A DNA stretch of 64,000 nt from Mesorhizobium sp. dw_380 (GCF_018588885.1 NZ_JAFFIW010000002.1:1-64000), one strand, 5' to 3'. Positions 40,648 to 49,694 are shown, counted from the first letter of the stretch. Numbers and translations are program-made. The notes: generated by a model from the letters alone, not told the origin.

Positions 40648-43059
40648 TCATTGCCGCATCGCCTTGCCTTCGGGGTCGTAAGGCGAAGCCGCGATGACGC
40701 GCGCCGGCCGCTCGACGCCGACAATGTGCACGGAAAGCGCTGTCCCCTCCTCGGCAAAATCGTCGTCAATCAACGCCAGCGCGACGCTCTTGCCGATCGT
40801 GTAGCCAAATCCGCCTGACGTGACGAAACCAATGCGCCGGCCGTCGCGCCAGACCGGCTCGAACCCGCTGGCGTCTGCATCGAGCGCATCGATCTCCAGC
40901 GTCACGATCCGTTGCGAGGCGCCCGCCTGACGCTCCCTCAGTGCCGCTTCGCGGCCGACGAAATCGCCCTTGTCGAAGGCGATGAAACGGTCGAGGCCGG
41001 CCCGGCGGGGCGTATAGCCCTGCGTGAATTCGCGCGACCAGATGCCGAAGCTCTTCTCCAGCCGGAGCGCATTGAGCGCGTAGTGGCCGATCTCGGCCAG
41101 GCCGAGATCCTCACCGGCGGCAAGCAGCGTCTCGCGCAGCGTGGCGTGCATGGTCACGGGGCAACTGATCTCGAAGCCCAGCTCGCCGGCGATGGAGAGG
41201 CGCGCCACCCGCGCGCGCACCATGCCGATGTCGAACGCACCGCAGGCCATGAACGGCAGCGCCGCGGCCGACACATCCTGATGCGTGGTGCGCTCCAGTA
41301 TCTTGCGCGCATTCGGCCCGGTCAGCAGGAAGCCGGTCATCGCGTCGGAAATGTCTGACACCGCGACGCCCTGCGCCGCCTGGCTCTCGAACCAGCGCAT
41401 GTGGAATTCCCTGAGATAGTAGGAGCCCATCAGCCAATGGTCGCCGTCGCCCCAGTTGATGACAGTGAGATCGCCCTTCAGCCGCCCGTCTGGGCCGAGC
41501 ATGGGCGCCAGCCGCGCCTGTCCGGCTTTCGGCAGCTTGCAGGCAAGCAGCCGGTCGAGCCATGCCTCGGCGCCCGGGCCGGACACCGCGTAGCGCGAAT
41601 AGGCCGAGATATCGACGAGGCCGGCGGCACGCCGTGCCTGCAGCGCCTCGTCGCCGACGATATCGAAGGCATTGGAGCGCTTGAGCGTGGTGTTTTCGCG
41701 AAAACCCATCGGTGCGAAATAGGCCGGGATTTCCAGCCCCCACGATGCTGTCCATTCGCAGCCCGCCGCGCTCATGCCGTCATAGGCGCCGGGGCGTTTC
41801 AAAGGCCGGCCGGCCGGCAGCCGCTCATTGGGAAAGGTCATGACGAAACGGCGTGAATAGAATTGCCGCGTCGTCTGCTTGAGATATTCCCGGTTGGCGG
41901 CGAAGGCACCGTAGCGGGCAATGTCCATGCCGAAGATGTCGGCCTGCGGCTCGCCGAAAATCATCCATTCGGCCAGCGATTTGCCGACGCCGCCGCCCTG
42001 GCTGAAGCCGGCCATGACGCCGCAGGCGACCCAATAGTTTTTCAAGCCGCGCACCGGTCCGACGATCGGATTGCCGTCGGGGGTGAAAGTGAAAGCGCCG
42101 TTGACCCATTTTCGGATGCCGGCCGTCGCCAGGCACGGAAAGCGTTCATGCGCCTTGGCGAGTTCCGGGCTGATGCGGTCGATGTCTTCCGGGATCAGCT
42201 CGATGCCGTAGTCCCATGGCGCGCCGTCCATGTTCCAGTGCTTCGGGTTCTGCTCGTAGACACCGAGCAGCACGCCCTTGCGCTCTTGCCGTAGGTAGGA
42301 AAAGCCGTCGAGATCGACGGCGATGCCGATCTCCCGGTTGAGTGCCGCGATCTCCGGAATGTCCTCGGTGATGAAATAATGATGCTCCATCGGCGTTACC
42401 GGCAGGTCGACGCCGGCCATGCGGCCGAGCTGCTTTGCCCACAAGCCGCCGGCGTTGACGACATGCTCGGCGACGATGGTGCCCTGCTCGGTGACGACGT
42501 CCCAATGGCCATCGGCGCGCGACTTCAGCTCGACGACACGGTTGCGCAGGATGACGTCGGCGCCGCGCTTCTTCGCGGCACCGGCATAGGCATGCGTGGT
42601 GCCGTAAGGGTCGAGATGGCCTTCGTTGGAATCGTGCAGGCCGCCGAGCACGCCGGTGACATCGACGATCGGGCAGAGTTCCTTGATCTCTTGTGGACTC
42701 ACCAGCCGGGCGGTCTCGATACCGACCGACTGGAACACCGCCCATGCCGATTTCAGCCATTCCCAGCGCTGGGGATCGCTGGCGATGTTGACGCCGCCGG
42801 TCATGTGCAGGCCGATATCCCGGCCGGATTCAGCCTCGATCTCACGATAGAGATTGATGGTGTAATCCTGCAGCGCCGCCACATTGGGGTCGGCATTGAG
42901 GGCATGGAACCCCGCCGCCGCATGCCAGGTCGAACCCGCCGTCAGTTCGGCGCGTTCGATCAGCGCTACTTCAGACCAGCCGAACCGCGTCAGATGGTAA
43001 AGCACCGAGGCGCCGACCACGCCACCCCCGATAACCACTGCGCGATAGTGCGACTTCAA
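40648..43059 (-). CDS. Dimethylglycine/sarcosine dehydrogenase-like flavoprotein with GcvT-type domain
   Basis: 803 residues from a TTG start at 43059 preceded by GGGAGGAAG; ATGs at 43107 and 43089 are alternatives. The N-terminal DAO domain has the FAD motif VVIGGGVVGASVLYHLTRFG and GSTWHAAAGFHALNADPN, where the histidine fits the covalent-FAD position of DMGDH. From about residue 420 come FAO-type and GcvT/aminomethyltransferase domains (VDISAYSRYAVSGPGAEAWLDRLLACKLPKAGQ..., GELGFEISCP, ALNALRLEKSFGIWSREFTQGYTP). Such enzymes oxidise N-methyl glycine derivatives and pass the one-carbon unit to THF. It is first in an operon with mttB. Confidence 0.9.
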   Translation of the reverse strand: MKSHYRAVVIGGGVVGASVLYHLTRFGWSEVALIERAELTAGSTWHAAAGFHALNADPNVAALQDYTINLYREIEAESGRDIGLHMTGGVNIASDPQRWEWLKSAWAVFQSVGIETARLVSPQEIKELCPIVDVTGVLGGLHDSNEGHLDPYGTTHAYAGAAKKRGADVILRNRVVELKSRADGHWDVVTEQGTIVAEHVVNAGGLWAKQLGRMAGVDLPVTPMEHHYFITEDIPEIAALNREIGIAVDLDGFSYLRQERKGVLLGVYEQNPKHWNMDGAPWDYGIELIPEDIDRISPELAKAHERFPCLATAGIRKWVNGAFTFTPDGNPIVGPVRGLKNYWVACGVMAGFSQGGGVGKSLAEWMIFGEPQADIFGMDIARYGAFAANREYLKQTTRQFYSRRFVMTFPNERLPAGRPLKRPGAYDGMSAAGCEWTASWGLEIPAYFAPMGFRENTTLKRSNAFDIVGDEALQARRAAGLVDISAYSRYAVSGPGAEAWLDRLLACKLPKAGQARLAPMLGPDGRLKGDLTVINWGDGDHWLMGSYYLREFHMRWFESQAAQGVAVSDISDAMTGFLLTGPNARKILERTTHQDVSAAALPFMACGAFDIGMVRARVARLSIAGELGFEISCPVTMHATLRETLLAAGEDLGLAEIGHYALNALRLEKSFGIWSREFTQGYTPRRAGLDRFIAFDKGDFVGREAALRERQAGASQRIVTLEIDALDADASGFEPVWRDGRRIGFVTSGGFGYTIGKSVALALIDDDFAEEGTALSVHIVGVERPARVIAASPYDPEGKAMRQ

Positions 43060-43095
43060 GGCTTCCTCCCGATCTGTCAGAAACCGCATCATATA

Positions 43096-43118
43096 TGTAC
43101 TAGACATAAGTGTCCAGT
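43096..43118. promoter_or_regulatory. Operator-like inverted repeat upstream of the flavoprotein operon
   Basis: ACTAGACA and TGTCCAGT (43099-43118) form an inverted repeat with one mismatch and a TAAG centre; TGTACTAGACA (43096-43106) is a second partial palindrome. It overlaps TATATGAT, a plausible -10 for the minus-strand operon, so a repressor here would block transcription. Confidence 0.5.
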
Positions 43119-43362
43119 GGATGACCGATGCAGCTCGCCGGGCCGAGCCGATGCGCGGTGGACAATCAATTCTTTCGCCCGAGCGCGTGTTTTATCGGCC
43201 TGCGAACATACCGGCGGACAGGCATGTTCGCACTGTCACGCAAGCATCATGTTCGCGCCTTAGACCGATTTTCGGGGCGGCGCGCGGCATCATCGATGTG
43301 CCGCCTCTTTCAGCTTTTCGTCCTTCGGCCGCCCCGGCACATCCGTCACAAGAGGATCATCC

Positions 43363-44829
43363 ATGAAACACCTGCACCGAACCGCGTCGCTCGGCGTCGC
43401 GCTGGCCTTGTTCACCGCCTTGACGCCGGCGCTCGCCGACAGCACCGCGACCGTCGGCGGCTTCGTCAACAAGGGCCTGATCGGCGTCGGCCGCATCCCG
43501 GCCGCTCAGCGCGACAAGTTCGGCGAGACGTTTGGCTCGGGCTCCGGCATGGCGATCGACACATCCGGCTGGACGCGTGACGCGGCCGGCTACAAGGGTT
43601 CTCTCTGGCTGCTGCCCGATCGCGGCTATAACGTCGCCGGCACCACCGATTACCGGCCGCGCCTCAACACGATCGGCATCGAGTTTACCCCGGCGGCACC
43701 AGGCGCCGCCGCGCAGGCGGAGACGGAGGTCAAGGCGACGCTTGCCGACACCATGCTGCTCACCGACGACAAGGGCGCTGATGCCACCGGCCTCGATCCG
43801 CTGTCGGATGTACGCGCGGCCGCCGGCGACATGCCGATGCTGCCTGCCGCCAGCAATGGCAAGCTCGCCCTCGACAACGAGGCGATCGTGCGGCTGCCCG
43901 ACCGCTCGATGTTCATCTCCGACGAATATGGCCCCAATATCTACCGGTTCTCCGCGCAAGGCCGCCTGCTGTCGGCGACCCAGCCGCCGGCAGCCCTCGT
44001 GCCGATGCGCAAGGGCACGCCGAATTTCTCTTCGGACAATCCCGGCCCAGGCGCTGCCGAGCCCGACCCGAAAGATCCCGAGACCGGCCGCCAGAACAAC
44101 CAGGGCCTCGAAGGCATGGCGATGACGCCGGACGGCAAGTTCCTGATCGCCGTGCTGCAGTCGGCGGCCAGGCAGGATGGCGGCGATTCCGCTTCGACCC
44201 GGCAGAACACCCGTGCGCTGGTCTATGACGCCTCCGACCTCGCCCATCTGAAGCTGGCGCATGAATATGTCGTGCCGCTGCCGGTGTTCAAGGATGCCAA
44301 GGGCAAGACCAAGGTCGCCGCCCAAAGCGAGATCGTGGCGCTGTCTGACAAATCATTCCTGATGCTGGCGCGCGACAGCGGCAACGGCCAGGGCGTGAAG
44401 GGCGACACCTCGCTCTACCGCGAGATCAACATCGTCGATGTCTCCGCCGCAACCGACATCGCCGGCACGGATTTCGACAAGGACAAGCCGGTCGCCCCCA
44501 AGGGTGTGCTCGACCCGTCCGTGACGCCGGCCAAGCTGACCCCGTTCATCGACATCAACGACAATGCCCAGCTCAACCGCTTCGGCCTGCACAATGGCGC
44601 GCCGAACGACCACAACAACCTCTCCGAGAAATGGGAAGCGATGTCGCTGGCGAGTGTGCTGGATCCGAAGCTGCCCGACGACTATTTCCTGTTCGTCGCC
44701 AACGACAACGACTTCCTCGCTCAGGACGGTTTTCAGGTCGGCGCGCCCTACAGGGCCGACGACGGCGCCGATGTCGACACCATGTTCCTGGTCTATCAGG
44801 TCACGCTTCCAGGGCTCGGCAAGAAGTAG
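43363..44829 (+). CDS. Secreted phytase-like (esterase-like) protein
   Basis: 488 residues with a signal peptide (MKHLHRTASLGVALALFTALTPALA). The body resembles the 'esterase-like activity of phytase' family, a beta-propeller: SGSGMAIDTSGWTRDAAGYKGSLWLLPDRGYNV, LPDRSMFISDEYGPNIYRFSAQGRLL, NQGLEGMAMTPDGKFLIAVLQSA, and NDHNNLSEKWEAMSLASVLDPKLPDDYFLFVANDNDFL. It is probably periplasmic or secreted and may release phosphate from an organic ester; the activity is inferred from the family name only. AAGAGGATC precedes the ATG. Confidence 0.87.
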   Translation: MKHLHRTASLGVALALFTALTPALADSTATVGGFVNKGLIGVGRIPAAQRDKFGETFGSGSGMAIDTSGWTRDAAGYKGSLWLLPDRGYNVAGTTDYRPRLNTIGIEFTPAAPGAAAQAETEVKATLADTMLLTDDKGADATGLDPLSDVRAAAGDMPMLPAASNGKLALDNEAIVRLPDRSMFISDEYGPNIYRFSAQGRLLSATQPPAALVPMRKGTPNFSSDNPGPGAAEPDPKDPETGRQNNQGLEGMAMTPDGKFLIAVLQSAARQDGGDSASTRQNTRALVYDASDLAHLKLAHEYVVPLPVFKDAKGKTKVAAQSEIVALSDKSFLMLARDSGNGQGVKGDTSLYREINIVDVSAATDIAGTDFDKDKPVAPKGVLDPSVTPAKLTPFIDINDNAQLNRFGLHNGAPNDHNNLSEKWEAMSLASVLDPKLPDDYFLFVANDNDFLAQDGFQVGAPYRADDGADVDTMFLVYQVTLPGLGKK

Positions 44830-44834
44830 CGACA

Positions 44835-44873
44835 CGGCGAGGGCGGACGCGCCGGGCGCGTCCGCCCTCGCCG
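44835..44873. terminator. Strong hairpin after the phytase-like gene
   Basis: A 17-bp perfect stem, CGGCGAGGGCGGACGCG with its complement, around a 5-nt loop, 5 bp after the stop codon. No T-run follows, so it may be an RNA-stabilising or Rho-dependent end rather than a classical terminator. Confidence 0.6.
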
Positions 44874-44995
44874 TGGCTGGCACGATCGAAGGACCAGCAC
44901 CTCGGCCACGGTTCGCCCGCGCAGGGGTGCATCTCGATCCGGCCTGCGATATCATCATGGACCGGATCCAAATCAGCTTTGCCGAGTTCCCCGCC

Positions 44996-46468
44996 ATGGA
45001 CGAGAAAATGCCGGCACGTCGGCGCACCGGCGACCTGACCAGCGGGCCGATCCCGCGCACGCTGCTGCTGTTCGCCCTGCCGGTGCTCGGCTCGAACGTG
45101 CTGCAGTCGCTCAACGGTTCGATCAATGCTGTCTGGGTTGGCCGTTTCCTTGGGGAATCGGCGCTGACCGCCACCTCCAACGCCAACCTCGTGCTGTTCC
45201 TGATCCTCGGCACCGTGTTCGGCATCGGCATGGCGGCCACGATCCTGGTGGCGCAGTCAGTCGGCGCCCGCGACCTGCCCGAGGCGCGCCGCATCGTCGG
45301 CACCAGCGCCACTTTCTTTTTCCTCGTCTCGGTGATCTTCGCGGTCTGTGGCTGGATCTGGGTCGACGCCATCCTCAACACGCTCGGCACACCGGCCGAC
45401 GCCTTGCCGCTGGCGCGTTCCTATTTGCGCATCATCTTCGTCGCCGTGCCGATGATGAACCTTCTGTCCTTCGTCATGACCGTGCTGCGCGGTGCGGGCG
45501 ATTCACGCACGCCTTTCATCTTCATGGCGCTGGCGGTTGTCCTCGATGTCGTGCTCAACCCGCTGCTGATCCGTGGCATCGGGCCCTTCCCGCAACTCGG
45601 CATCGCCGGATCGGCGACCTCGACGCTGATCGGCCAGACGGTGAGTGTCATCGCCATCCTCGTCGTGCTCTATGCGCGCAAGCATCCGTTGCGGCTGGCC
45701 GGCGCCAACCTCGCGCTGCTGCGGCCCGATCCCGCTTTGCTGCGCATCGTCGTCTTCAAGGGCGTGCCGATGGGCCTGCAGATGATCGTCATCTCGGCGG
45801 CGGCCCTGACGGTGATGGGCATCGTCAATTCCTATGGCTCGCAGGTCGCCGCCGCCTATGGCATCGCCGCGCAGCTGTGGACCTACATCCAGATGCCGGC
45901 GCTCGCCATCGGCGCCGCGGTCTCCTCGATGGCGGCGCAGAATGTCGGTGCCGGCCGCTGGGACCGGATCGGCCGCGTCGCCGCCTCCGGCGTCGGCTTC
46001 AACCTCGTCCTGACCGGCGCCCTGGTCGCGCTGCTGTGGCTTTTCGACCGTTCGATCCTCAGCCTGTTCCTGAGCAGCGACAGCGCGGCGATCGACATCG
46101 CCGCCCACATCAACACCGTGGCATCCTGGTCGTTCGTCCTGTTCGGCATCACCATCGTGCTGTTCGCCACCGTGCGCGCCACCGGTGCCGTGATGCCGCC
46201 GCTGATCATCCTGGTGATCTCGGTGCTGGTCGTGCGCACCGGCTTTGCCTATTTCATGCGCGGCGTGCTCGGCGTGGAAGCGCTATGGTGGAGCTTTCCG
46301 GCGGGCTCGATCACCTCGCTGGTTCTGGCCGCTGCCTACTACCGCTTCGGCCGCTGGCGCACCATGCATATGATCGAGAACAGGCTCGCCGCCGGCGAGC
46401 CTCCGGACACCGGGCTCGGCGTGCCGCGCCAGCGCGCGCATCTTTCACCTGAGACGCCGAATGGCTGA
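44996..46468 (+). CDS. MATE family efflux transporter
   Basis: 490 residues from MDEKMPARRRTGDLTSGPIPRTLLLFALPVLGSNVLQSLNGSINAVWVGRFLGESALTA, with twelve predicted helices in two MatE halves. GTVFGIGMAATILVAQSVGARD and the second-half YGIAAQLWTYIQMPALAIGAAVSSMAAQNVGAGRWDR are typical. Other in-frame starts (44957, 45008) are possible; the ribosome binding site is weak for all. It exports cationic drugs or metabolites using Na+ or H+. It converges with the MFS gene, 26 bp away. Confidence 0.9.
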   Translation: MDEKMPARRRTGDLTSGPIPRTLLLFALPVLGSNVLQSLNGSINAVWVGRFLGESALTATSNANLVLFLILGTVFGIGMAATILVAQSVGARDLPEARRIVGTSATFFFLVSVIFAVCGWIWVDAILNTLGTPADALPLARSYLRIIFVAVPMMNLLSFVMTVLRGAGDSRTPFIFMALAVVLDVVLNPLLIRGIGPFPQLGIAGSATSTLIGQTVSVIAILVVLYARKHPLRLAGANLALLRPDPALLRIVVFKGVPMGLQMIVISAAALTVMGIVNSYGSQVAAAYGIAAQLWTYIQMPALAIGAAVSSMAAQNVGAGRWDRIGRVAASGVGFNLVLTGALVALLWLFDRSILSLFLSSDSAAIDIAAHINTVASWSFVLFGITIVLFATVRATGAVMPPLIILVISVLVVRTGFAYFMRGVLGVEALWWSFPAGSITSLVLAAAYYRFGRWRTMHMIENRLAAGEPPDTGLGVPRQRAHLSPETPNG

Positions 46469-46494
46469 AGTCCCTGCCCGATCGGTTCTTGGCT

Positions 46495-47703
46495 TCAACG
46501 CCTGTATTTCAGTCCAAAGGCAAGCGCCACCAGCGCAAACACGACGATCATGCCGGCGAATGCGAGGCTCGCGGCGACGGGGCTGGCATAGGTCGATACG
46601 ATGCCGATACCGATGACAGGCAAGGCGTTGCCGACAAAGCAACAGATGAAGAAGCTGGACACCACTTCGGCGCGGCGATCCCGCGGCGCGATCTCGTTCA
46701 CCACCTGCAGGCCACCACGGTAACCGAGCGCTGCCGCAACGCCACAGCACGCCGTCGCTGCGACCATCAGTGCCATCGAGGCCAGCACCTGCGCCGCCAC
46801 CACCAGCAGGACGCTTGGGATCATCAAGGCCAGCGCCGCCAGCATGGCCTTGCTGCTTTGCAGGCGCATCAGCGCCACGATGCTGATCGCCGCAACGATC
46901 GCCAGTTCGAAGAACAACGCGCCGGCGACGGCGTGGTTCGTCTCATGCAGTTGCTGCGCCAGGATGCTCGGCGCCAGCGCTGCGTAGAAGCCGACCAACG
47001 CCATGGCGCCAAAACCGGTCACCGCCGGCGCAACGAAGCGCGCCCGGATATCCTCCGGCACGGAAAGCCGCGGCCGCATGGAAATCTGATTGAGGCTGCC
47101 CGGCTTCGACACGGTTTCGCGCGTGCGCCAGATCAGGATGGCCACCACCACGAGTGCCGCCAGATAGACGATGAAGACCAGCCGCAACGGCCAGGGCTCA
47201 TACTGAGCCAGCAGTCCTGAGACAAGCGCACCCAACCCGAGGCCGAGGAAATTGGTGCTGGTTGTGATGACGCTGGCGCGCGACTTGTCGGCATCGGGGA
47301 GGAGTTCGGCGATCCACGCCGTCCCGGTCCCAGCGCCGACACCGATGCCGAGCCCGCTCAGGATGCGGGCTATGTCGAGCGAGAGGACATTTTCGGCGAA
47401 CAGGAAGACAAACGCGCTGACGATGGCGACGACCATGGCGGCCAGGGCCGCGGGCCGGCGCCCGACAACATCGGACGCGCCGCCGAACACCAGCAAGGCG
47501 CCGAGATTGCCCACGACATAGACCGCGTAGACCAGCGTCAGCGTGATCTGCGAAAAGCCGAATTGCTGCTTGTAGATGACATAGAGCGGCGTCAGCGCTG
47601 TGCTGCCGGCAAACAGCACGGCGATCAACGCGGCGACAGTCGGAATGGCAAGGGCGTCGCCGCGAGCCTGTTCTTGCGTATGCGCCAAATCACGAAAGGT
47701 CAT
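46495..47703 (-). CDS. MFS transporter
   Basis: 402 residues from MTFRDLAHTQEQARGDALAIPTVAALIAVLFAGSTALTPLYVIYKQQFGFSQ, with twelve predicted helices. GGASDVVGRRPAALAAMVVAIVSAF is the loop 2-3 motif, and GLGIGVGAGTGTAWIAELLPDADKSRASVITT follows. The ATG at 47703 has CGAGG upstream; a TTG two codons earlier is possible. The substrate is unknown and no regulator is adjacent. Confidence 0.88.
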   Translation of the reverse strand: MTFRDLAHTQEQARGDALAIPTVAALIAVLFAGSTALTPLYVIYKQQFGFSQITLTLVYAVYVVGNLGALLVFGGASDVVGRRPAALAAMVVAIVSAFVFLFAENVLSLDIARILSGLGIGVGAGTGTAWIAELLPDADKSRASVITTSTNFLGLGLGALVSGLLAQYEPWPLRLVFIVYLAALVVVAILIWRTRETVSKPGSLNQISMRPRLSVPEDIRARFVAPAVTGFGAMALVGFYAALAPSILAQQLHETNHAVAGALFFELAIVAAISIVALMRLQSSKAMLAALALMIPSVLLVVAAQVLASMALMVAATACCGVAAALGYRGGLQVVNEIAPRDRRAEVVSSFFICCFVGNALPVIGIGIVSTYASPVAASLAFAGMIVVFALVALAFGLKYRR

Positions 47704-47879
47704 GGCCAAACCTCGCTACCGGCTTCGGGGATAGCGACCCTAACGCGTTCTCATCCCCCGACGTTCCGGCCGGCTGGCAGGCTCCTGACACCACGGTGGG
47801 CCCAGGCCTGAACGGGAGGCCTCGGTGAACGGGCTCGGATCGGGCACTCCCTCGAGCCATCACGACATCCAGCAACCAA

Positions 47880-48263
47880 TTATTTGCAGGGAAAACCGGG
47901 CGCGATCTTGCACTTGCCGGGGCGCGGTCTGTGCGGCGGGCGGTGGTGCGGAGGGCGATGCGGCCTGTGGTGCCAGTGCGGCGGCCGATGCGGCGGGCGA
48001 ACGACATGGGCCCGCGACAGATAGCCGGAACTTGCCCAGCCGCTGACACCGCCGCCATGGATCCTGCACCAGCCCGGCTCACAGCCGGTCACGTCAACCC
48101 TGAAACCGGCCGGCAGCGTCCCGACCTTGGCGTATCCCGCGCCGGGCCCGGTGCGGACATTGAGGCTGGTCGTGGTGTGGGCGCTGTAGGCAAAGGCCGC
48201 TGCGGATGTCCCGAGGACCGCGGCCAGAATGGTCGCTATCGCAAGCAGAAATCGAAATCTCAT
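47880..48263 (-). CDS. Secreted SH3-domain protein with His/Pro-rich tail
   Basis: 127 residues from MRFRFLLAIATILAAVLGTSAAAFA (signal peptide), with GGAGGG before the ATG. A bacterial SH3 domain spans about 28-80: AHTTTSLNVRTGPGAGYAKVGTLPAGFRVDVTGCEPGWCRIHGGGVSGWASSGYL. The last 40 residues are His/Pro/Arg-rich (RPPHRPPHWHHRPHRPPHHR) and end GKCKIAPGFPCK with two cysteines. The SH3 part may bind cell-wall peptides. The tail could bind transition metals, which is inference from composition. Confidence 0.85.
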   Translation of the reverse strand: MRFRFLLAIATILAAVLGTSAAAFAYSAHTTTSLNVRTGPGAGYAKVGTLPAGFRVDVTGCEPGWCRIHGGGVSGWASSGYLSRAHVVRPPHRPPHWHHRPHRPPHHRPPHRPRPGKCKIAPGFPCK

Positions 48264-48504
48264 CAGTCCCTCCATTCGATCCCGGCCGCTCGACTGGTTC
48301 GACCAGGGGTTGCATCAAAGGAAGAGAAAGCAGCAGGAAAAGTCAACAAGCGGCCAATGCCGATCATCAATTCAGCGGCTCCGGTGCCGGAGTTTCCCCT
48401 GACGTAGTTGAGGAATTTCCCAGGTGCCGTTTATCGGCCCGGCAACATAAGCTAACAATTTACTTTCTTTCGACAATTCGTTTGCGGGCAAAAAGGCTGG
48501 AATC

Positions 48505-49080
48505 ATGGGCAAAGGCAGGGTCGAGGCGTTCACCGACGGTGTGGTGGCCATCATCATCACCATCATGGTGCTGGAACTGAAAGTGCCGCATGGCGAGGAT
48601 TTTTCCGCCCTGGCACCGTTGTGGCCGATCTTCTTCTGTTACGTGCTGTCGTTCATCAATGTCGGCCTCTACTGGAACAATCTGCACAACATGTTCCACA
48701 CCGTGCAGCGCGTCGACGGCGCCGTGCTGTGGGCCAACCTGCATCTCCTGTTCTGGCTGTCGTTGATGCCGGTAACGACCGCTTTCATGGGCGAGAACCA
48801 TTTTGCCACGGTCCCAGTCGCCGTCTATGGGCTAGACCTCGTTCTGTGCGCGACGGCTTACAGCTTCCTCGTCCTCGCGCTGCGTCGGCTGCACGGGCCG
48901 GATACCGCCTTCGCCAAGGCAATCGGCAGGGATCGCAAAGGAAGGCTCTCGCTCGCCGTCTACATTGCGGCCATCGCGCTCACCTTCCTCAGCCGGTGGA
49001 TTGGTGTGGCGCTCTATGTTGCCATTGCCTTGGTCTGGCTGGTGCCCGATACGCGTTTTTCGCGGATGATCGAAAAATAG
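48505..49080 (+). CDS. TMEM175/DUF1211 family putative potassium channel
   Basis: 191 residues: MGKGRVEAFTDGVVAIIITIMVLELKVPHGEDF, then LLFWLSLMPVTTAFMGENHFATVPVAVYGLDL and two further helices near the C-terminus. The first helix motif R-x-E-A-F-T-D-G-V-x-A-I-x-x-T matches the RxxxFSD signature of the family, whose bacterial members form K+-permeable channels as tetramers. There are five or six membrane helices. No operon partner is present. Confidence 0.87.
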   Translation: MGKGRVEAFTDGVVAIIITIMVLELKVPHGEDFSALAPLWPIFFCYVLSFINVGLYWNNLHNMFHTVQRVDGAVLWANLHLLFWLSLMPVTTAFMGENHFATVPVAVYGLDLVLCATAYSFLVLALRRLHGPDTAFAKAIGRDRKGRLSLAVYIAAIALTFLSRWIGVALYVAIALVWLVPDTRFSRMIEK

Positions 49081-49106
49081 CTGCGGTCTAGTCGTTCGCC
49101 CAATCC

Positions 49107-49142
49107 TGAGGGAAAGCCGCTACGCGCTTTCCTGGAATTGCT
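49107..49142. repeat. Hairpin repeat fragment (AGCAATTCC family)
   Basis: GGGAAAGCCGCTACGCGCTTTCC closes as a short hairpin and is followed by TGGAATTGCT, the end of the dispersed rhizobial hairpin element also seen near 36735, 58359 and 63213. It overlaps the last codon of the next minus-strand gene. Confidence 0.6.
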
Positions 49143-49422
49143 ACTTGCGCATCGCTTTCAGCTTTTCCGCCACCGAGGCGGCCAGGTCGGCATAGCGCTC
49201 CTCCAGCCGCTCAGCCGCCTTGATGATCGAGAAATCATGGCCGAATTTCTCCAGTGCCATACGCAGTTTCTCGACGAACTCGGCCTGTTTTTCCAGCGCC
49301 GAGAACAGTGTTTTCACCTGGGCTTCGCTGATGTCGGGGTTGGCCAGCATCTGCGACACCTCGCGCCCCATCTGGTCGCCGATGGCGGTCTGCTCCTTCA
49401 GAATTGCGACCCAGTCCGTCAA
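49141..49422 (-). CDS. Small helical hypothetical protein
   Basis: 93 residues from a TTG start with GGAG 8 bp upstream: MTDWVAILKEQTAIGDQMGREVSQMLANPDISEAQVKTLFSALEKQAEFVEKLRMALEKFGHDFSIIKAAERLEERYADLAASVAEKLKAMRK. The whole protein is predicted helical/coiled coil, soluble and acidic-basic mixed. An ATG at 49494 would add 24 residues encoded by tandem repeats and is unlikely. The family is not recognised. Confidence 0.65.
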   Translation of the reverse strand: MTDWVAILKEQTAIGDQMGREVSQMLANPDISEAQVKTLFSALEKQAEFVEKLRMALEKFGHDFSIIKAAERLEERYADLAASVAEKLKAMRK

Positions 49423-49430
49423 TCGAAAAT

Positions 49431-49492
49431 CTCCATTTGCCCCGGCAAAAGTCTCCTTTTGCCCCGGCAAAGTCTCCTTTTGCCGGGGCAGC
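49431..49492. repeat. Three tandem copies of a 21-22 bp unit
   Basis: CTCCATTTGCCCCGGCAAAA, CTCCTTTTGCCCCGGCAAAG and CTCCTTTTGCCGGGGCAGC follow one another, starting at 49431, 49453 and 49474. Each has an inner near-palindrome TTTTGCC..GGCAAA. The array lies between the divergent small-protein gene and the SDR gene, covering the probable promoter region of one or both. Confidence 0.8.
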
Positions 49493-49694
49493 ATGCGCAG
49501 CCTCGACCGGCCTGGTCAACCCGAACCAATCCATCTCACCCTGGCGCCCGCCGCGGTTTCGAGACAAGGACAGGCGTGAAAACAACGCCTTGGATGTGTG
49601 GAGTGGGTCTTCGGGCGCAGCGGGCCGACAGAGGCTTGCGCAAGCTTGTTGCGGCGCTAAGTTCTGCGCCATCGCAAGAAGGAAACCATCGCCG

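Noticed and set aside
44564..46468. 634-residue frame including the MATE gene
   Set aside because: The N-terminal 140 residues lie in the wrong frame of the phytase-like gene and across the hairpin; MATE homology starts near 44996.
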